The position numbers and the translations under genes were made by a program. Shown in pieces: positions 49,305 to 50,768 of a DNA stretch of 50,768 nt. Positions within the stretch are counted from its first letter, which is position 1. Each line of letters begins with the position of its first letter. The notes under the pieces were generated by a model. That model ran no database searches, had not been told where the DNA came from, and saw only the letters and a list, made by a program, of their open reading frames with translations. The stretch is taken from the NCBI GenBank assembly GCA_903929475.1, contig CAIYUV010000204.1:1-50768 (forward strand), in the 5' to 3' direction. Origin of the DNA: an uncultured Spartobacteria bacterium. GTDB lineage: Bacteria > Verrucomicrobiota > Verrucomicrobiia > Chthoniobacterales > Chthoniobacteraceae.

Positions 49305-50768
49305 ATGAAACCTCCAAAATATCACAGATATGCCTTCCGTATCTGCGCGCTGCCGTTTGCGGCATTGTTTGCTGTATCTGCATCGGCGGCGAATATTTCA
49401 TGGACAGGAACTGCGGACGCCGTGTGGAGCACGGGAGGAAACTTGGAGGGTGGAGTCGCACCGGTGGCGACGGACGTGGCGGTGTTTGATGCGGGGTCGC
49501 TGTCGAATTTGACCGCGTCTCTCGGGCCGGATTTTTCGATTCAAGGTTTGAGGATTACGACGCATGGCGGGCTGATAACCATCGGCGGAGCAAATGCACT
49601 GACGCCGGGCACCGGCGGAATTGGGTTGAGCGGTTCGCTACTAGATTTGCAGTTGAACGCGCTGGTGGCGCTCGCTGCCGAGCAGTCACGAAATGTGATT
49701 ACTGAAAAGACTTTAGCAGCGAGTGCGGTGATCAGCGGGGCAGAGGTGAATTTGAGCAAGATCGGGATCGCGGATCTGACGTTCAGTGGGCCCAATATGT
49801 TCGCAGCGGCTCCTGCGCTTGCAAACGAGCAACTCAATGAGACGGGAATCTTGAATGGAACGAAGGTGGAAAAATTGGCGTTCACGGATTTCGGGACGTT
49901 GAGCATCGGTGTTGCGTCGCAGGTGAATCGGGCGATCGGAGAATTGCGGATGAGTGATGGCGGTGGAGTGTCGAGGTCTGCGAATCATGAGGGGAAGCGG
50001 ACGGTGAAAATTTCTTCGCGTGGCGTGGGTAAGGCGGGGGCGAAGGAAAAGACTGTGGTTGCCGACATCACGGAGGAGGATCTGCGTGCGGCATTGAAGT
50101 TGAAGGATGGCACAGGGCCTTTGTTCGTGGCTGCTGGAGCAGATGGGTTGACTCTTCGCGACGCCGGGTTCGGCAATACGAGCGCGGACAATGTGACTGG
50201 CTTCGTCGCCATGAGTGATCAGAATTTGGGACGCCAATACGTGACGTCGAGATTGGTTCCGTTGGTTTCCCCGCCGTCGTCAGGCGCGTGGACTGGCGCC
50301 ACGAACGCCTTATGGGCCATAGGCACAAACTGGGGCGGTGGCACTGCGCCCGGCACGGGAGACACGGCTGTGTTTAACGGCGCGAGCAGCAACCTGACTC
50401 CCGATCTCGGAGCGGGAGTCACCGTCAACACGATCAGCTTCGAGACATCCAGTGCTGCGGCTTACACCATCGGCACCGGGTCCAGCCAGTCACTCACGCT
50501 CAACAACGGCGGGGGGATTACGATGGGTGCCGGGGTTAACAACGCCGAGGCTATTAACGCCAGCATCGTTCTTGGCACCGACGGCACGACGCAGACATTC
50601 GCTATCAGCAGCTACAACACGTTTGCCACTTCTAAGACTTTGACTTTCGGGGTCGTAGGAGGAGGTCAGAATATTTCTGGTTCAAGCGGCTCTGGCGTCA
50701 AAACATTGAATGTCATTGCAAGCGGTGTTCAGGGAAACGTTGGCAACACCATCAGCATAATCAGCAAC
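49305..50768 (+). CDS. Autotransporter-associated beta-strand-repeat protein (partial)
   Basis: The frame is open from ATG 49305 to the end of the window (488 codons). A signal peptide (MKPPKYHRYAFRICALPF, cleaving near VSASAA) is followed by a beta-strand-repeat unit (ISWTGTADAVWSTGGN; VATDVAVFD) and, after about residue 325, a second unit (GAWTGATNALWAIGTNW; GTGDTAVFNGA). This passenger-associated pattern is typical of very large surface proteins of verrucomicrobia, which often end in a PEP-CTERM or autotransporter barrel outside this window. Residues 165-300 between the units are less repetitive. No function beyond surface location is claimed. Confidence 0.8.
   Translation, partial: MKPPKYHRYAFRICALPFAALFAVSASAANISWTGTADAVWSTGGNLEGGVAPVATDVAVFDAGSLSNLTASLGPDFSIQGLRITTHGGLITIGGANALTPGTGGIGLSGSLLDLQLNALVALAAEQSRNVITEKTLAASAVISGAEVNLSKIGIADLTFSGPNMFAAAPALANEQLNETGILNGTKVEKLAFTDFGTLSIGVASQVNRAIGELRMSDGGGVSRSANHEGKRTVKISSRGVGKAGAKEKTVVADITEEDLRAALKLKDGTGPLFVAAGADGLTLRDAGFGNTSADNVTGFVAMSDQNLGRQYVTSRLVPLVSPPSSGAWTGATNALWAIGTNWGGGTAPGTGDTAVFNGASSNLTPDLGAGVTVNTISFETSSAAAYTIGTGSSQSLTLNNGGGITMGAGVNNAEAINASIVLGTDGTTQTFAISSYNTFATSKTLTFGVVGGGQNISGSSGSGVKTLNVIASGVQGNVGNTISIISN

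Overview
The window looks like a chromosomal segment of a member of the Verrucomicrobiota (PVC superphylum). This is inferred from gene content: PEP-CTERM proteins, an orphan DUF1501 Tat protein, a PocR-AraC regulator, a very large PKD/propeller/cytochrome protein, an autotransporter-type beta-strand-repeat protein and a TIGR02206 membrane protein. DNA is GC-rich and genes often lack a clear Shine-Dalgarno sequence. No genus can be assigned from the sequence alone.

Layout. 0.3-3.2 kb: minus-strand accessory genes (XRE regulator, small internally repeated lipoprotein, orphan ATP-synthase-epsilon-like protein, Cys-rich secreted protein, PocR-AraC regulator); two of them share a nearly identical 39-bp upstream element. 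3.7-6.0 kb: htpG and a Pro/Ala/Lys lipoprotein. 6.0-10.5 kb: minus-strand cluster of glycerate kinase, fabD, PrsW-type protease and a small membrane protein. 10.6-13 kb: tRNA-Ser, a CHASE3-PAS histidine kinase starting 6 nt after the tRNA, and a CheY/Rcp1-type regulator. 13-18.3 kb: minus-strand RluB-type pseudouridine synthase, MFS transporter, cysteine-poor FmdB-like protein, small membrane proteins, DUF1501 protein and a PIN toxin with its probable antitoxin. 18.5-22.9 kb: plus-strand TatD-type hydrolase, PBP2 and M16 peptidase. 22.9-25.9 kb: transketolase, tRNA-Asn and a membrane protein. 26-28.2 kb: secreted S8 protease and a 21-bp minisatellite. 29-32 kb: RRM protein, miaA, SGNH hydrolase. 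32-35.3 kb: accessory patch with an orphan antitoxin-like gene, PEP-CTERM protein, vapBC with a perfect operator and an AT-rich lipoprotein, punctuated by a short recurring phrase. 35.4-37.1 kb: HAD phosphatase and rplM-rpsI. 37.2-46.1 kb: the most unusual part, described below. 46.2-49.2 kb: tRNA-Ile2/Met(CAT), ketopantoate reductase, and a LolD/MacB-type ABC ATPase plus permease. 49.3 kb to the end: a truncated beta-strand-repeat surface protein.

The most interesting region is the two-gene minus-strand unit at 37237-46082. Its upstream gene fuses an MbnP-like copper-associated domain to a MauG/MbnH-like di-heme peroxidase. Only 14 nt downstream lies a 2342-residue exported protein. It joins a galactose-oxidase-type copper-radical oxidase domain (all five cofactor and ligand residues seem conserved) to a YVTN-type beta-propeller, a second di-heme peroxidase module, PKD domains and two LamG-like modules. 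An H2O2-producing oxidase fused to an H2O2-using peroxidase and paired with an MbnP-MbnH fusion suggests an undescribed extracytoplasmic copper/heme oxidation system; this is inference from domain content.
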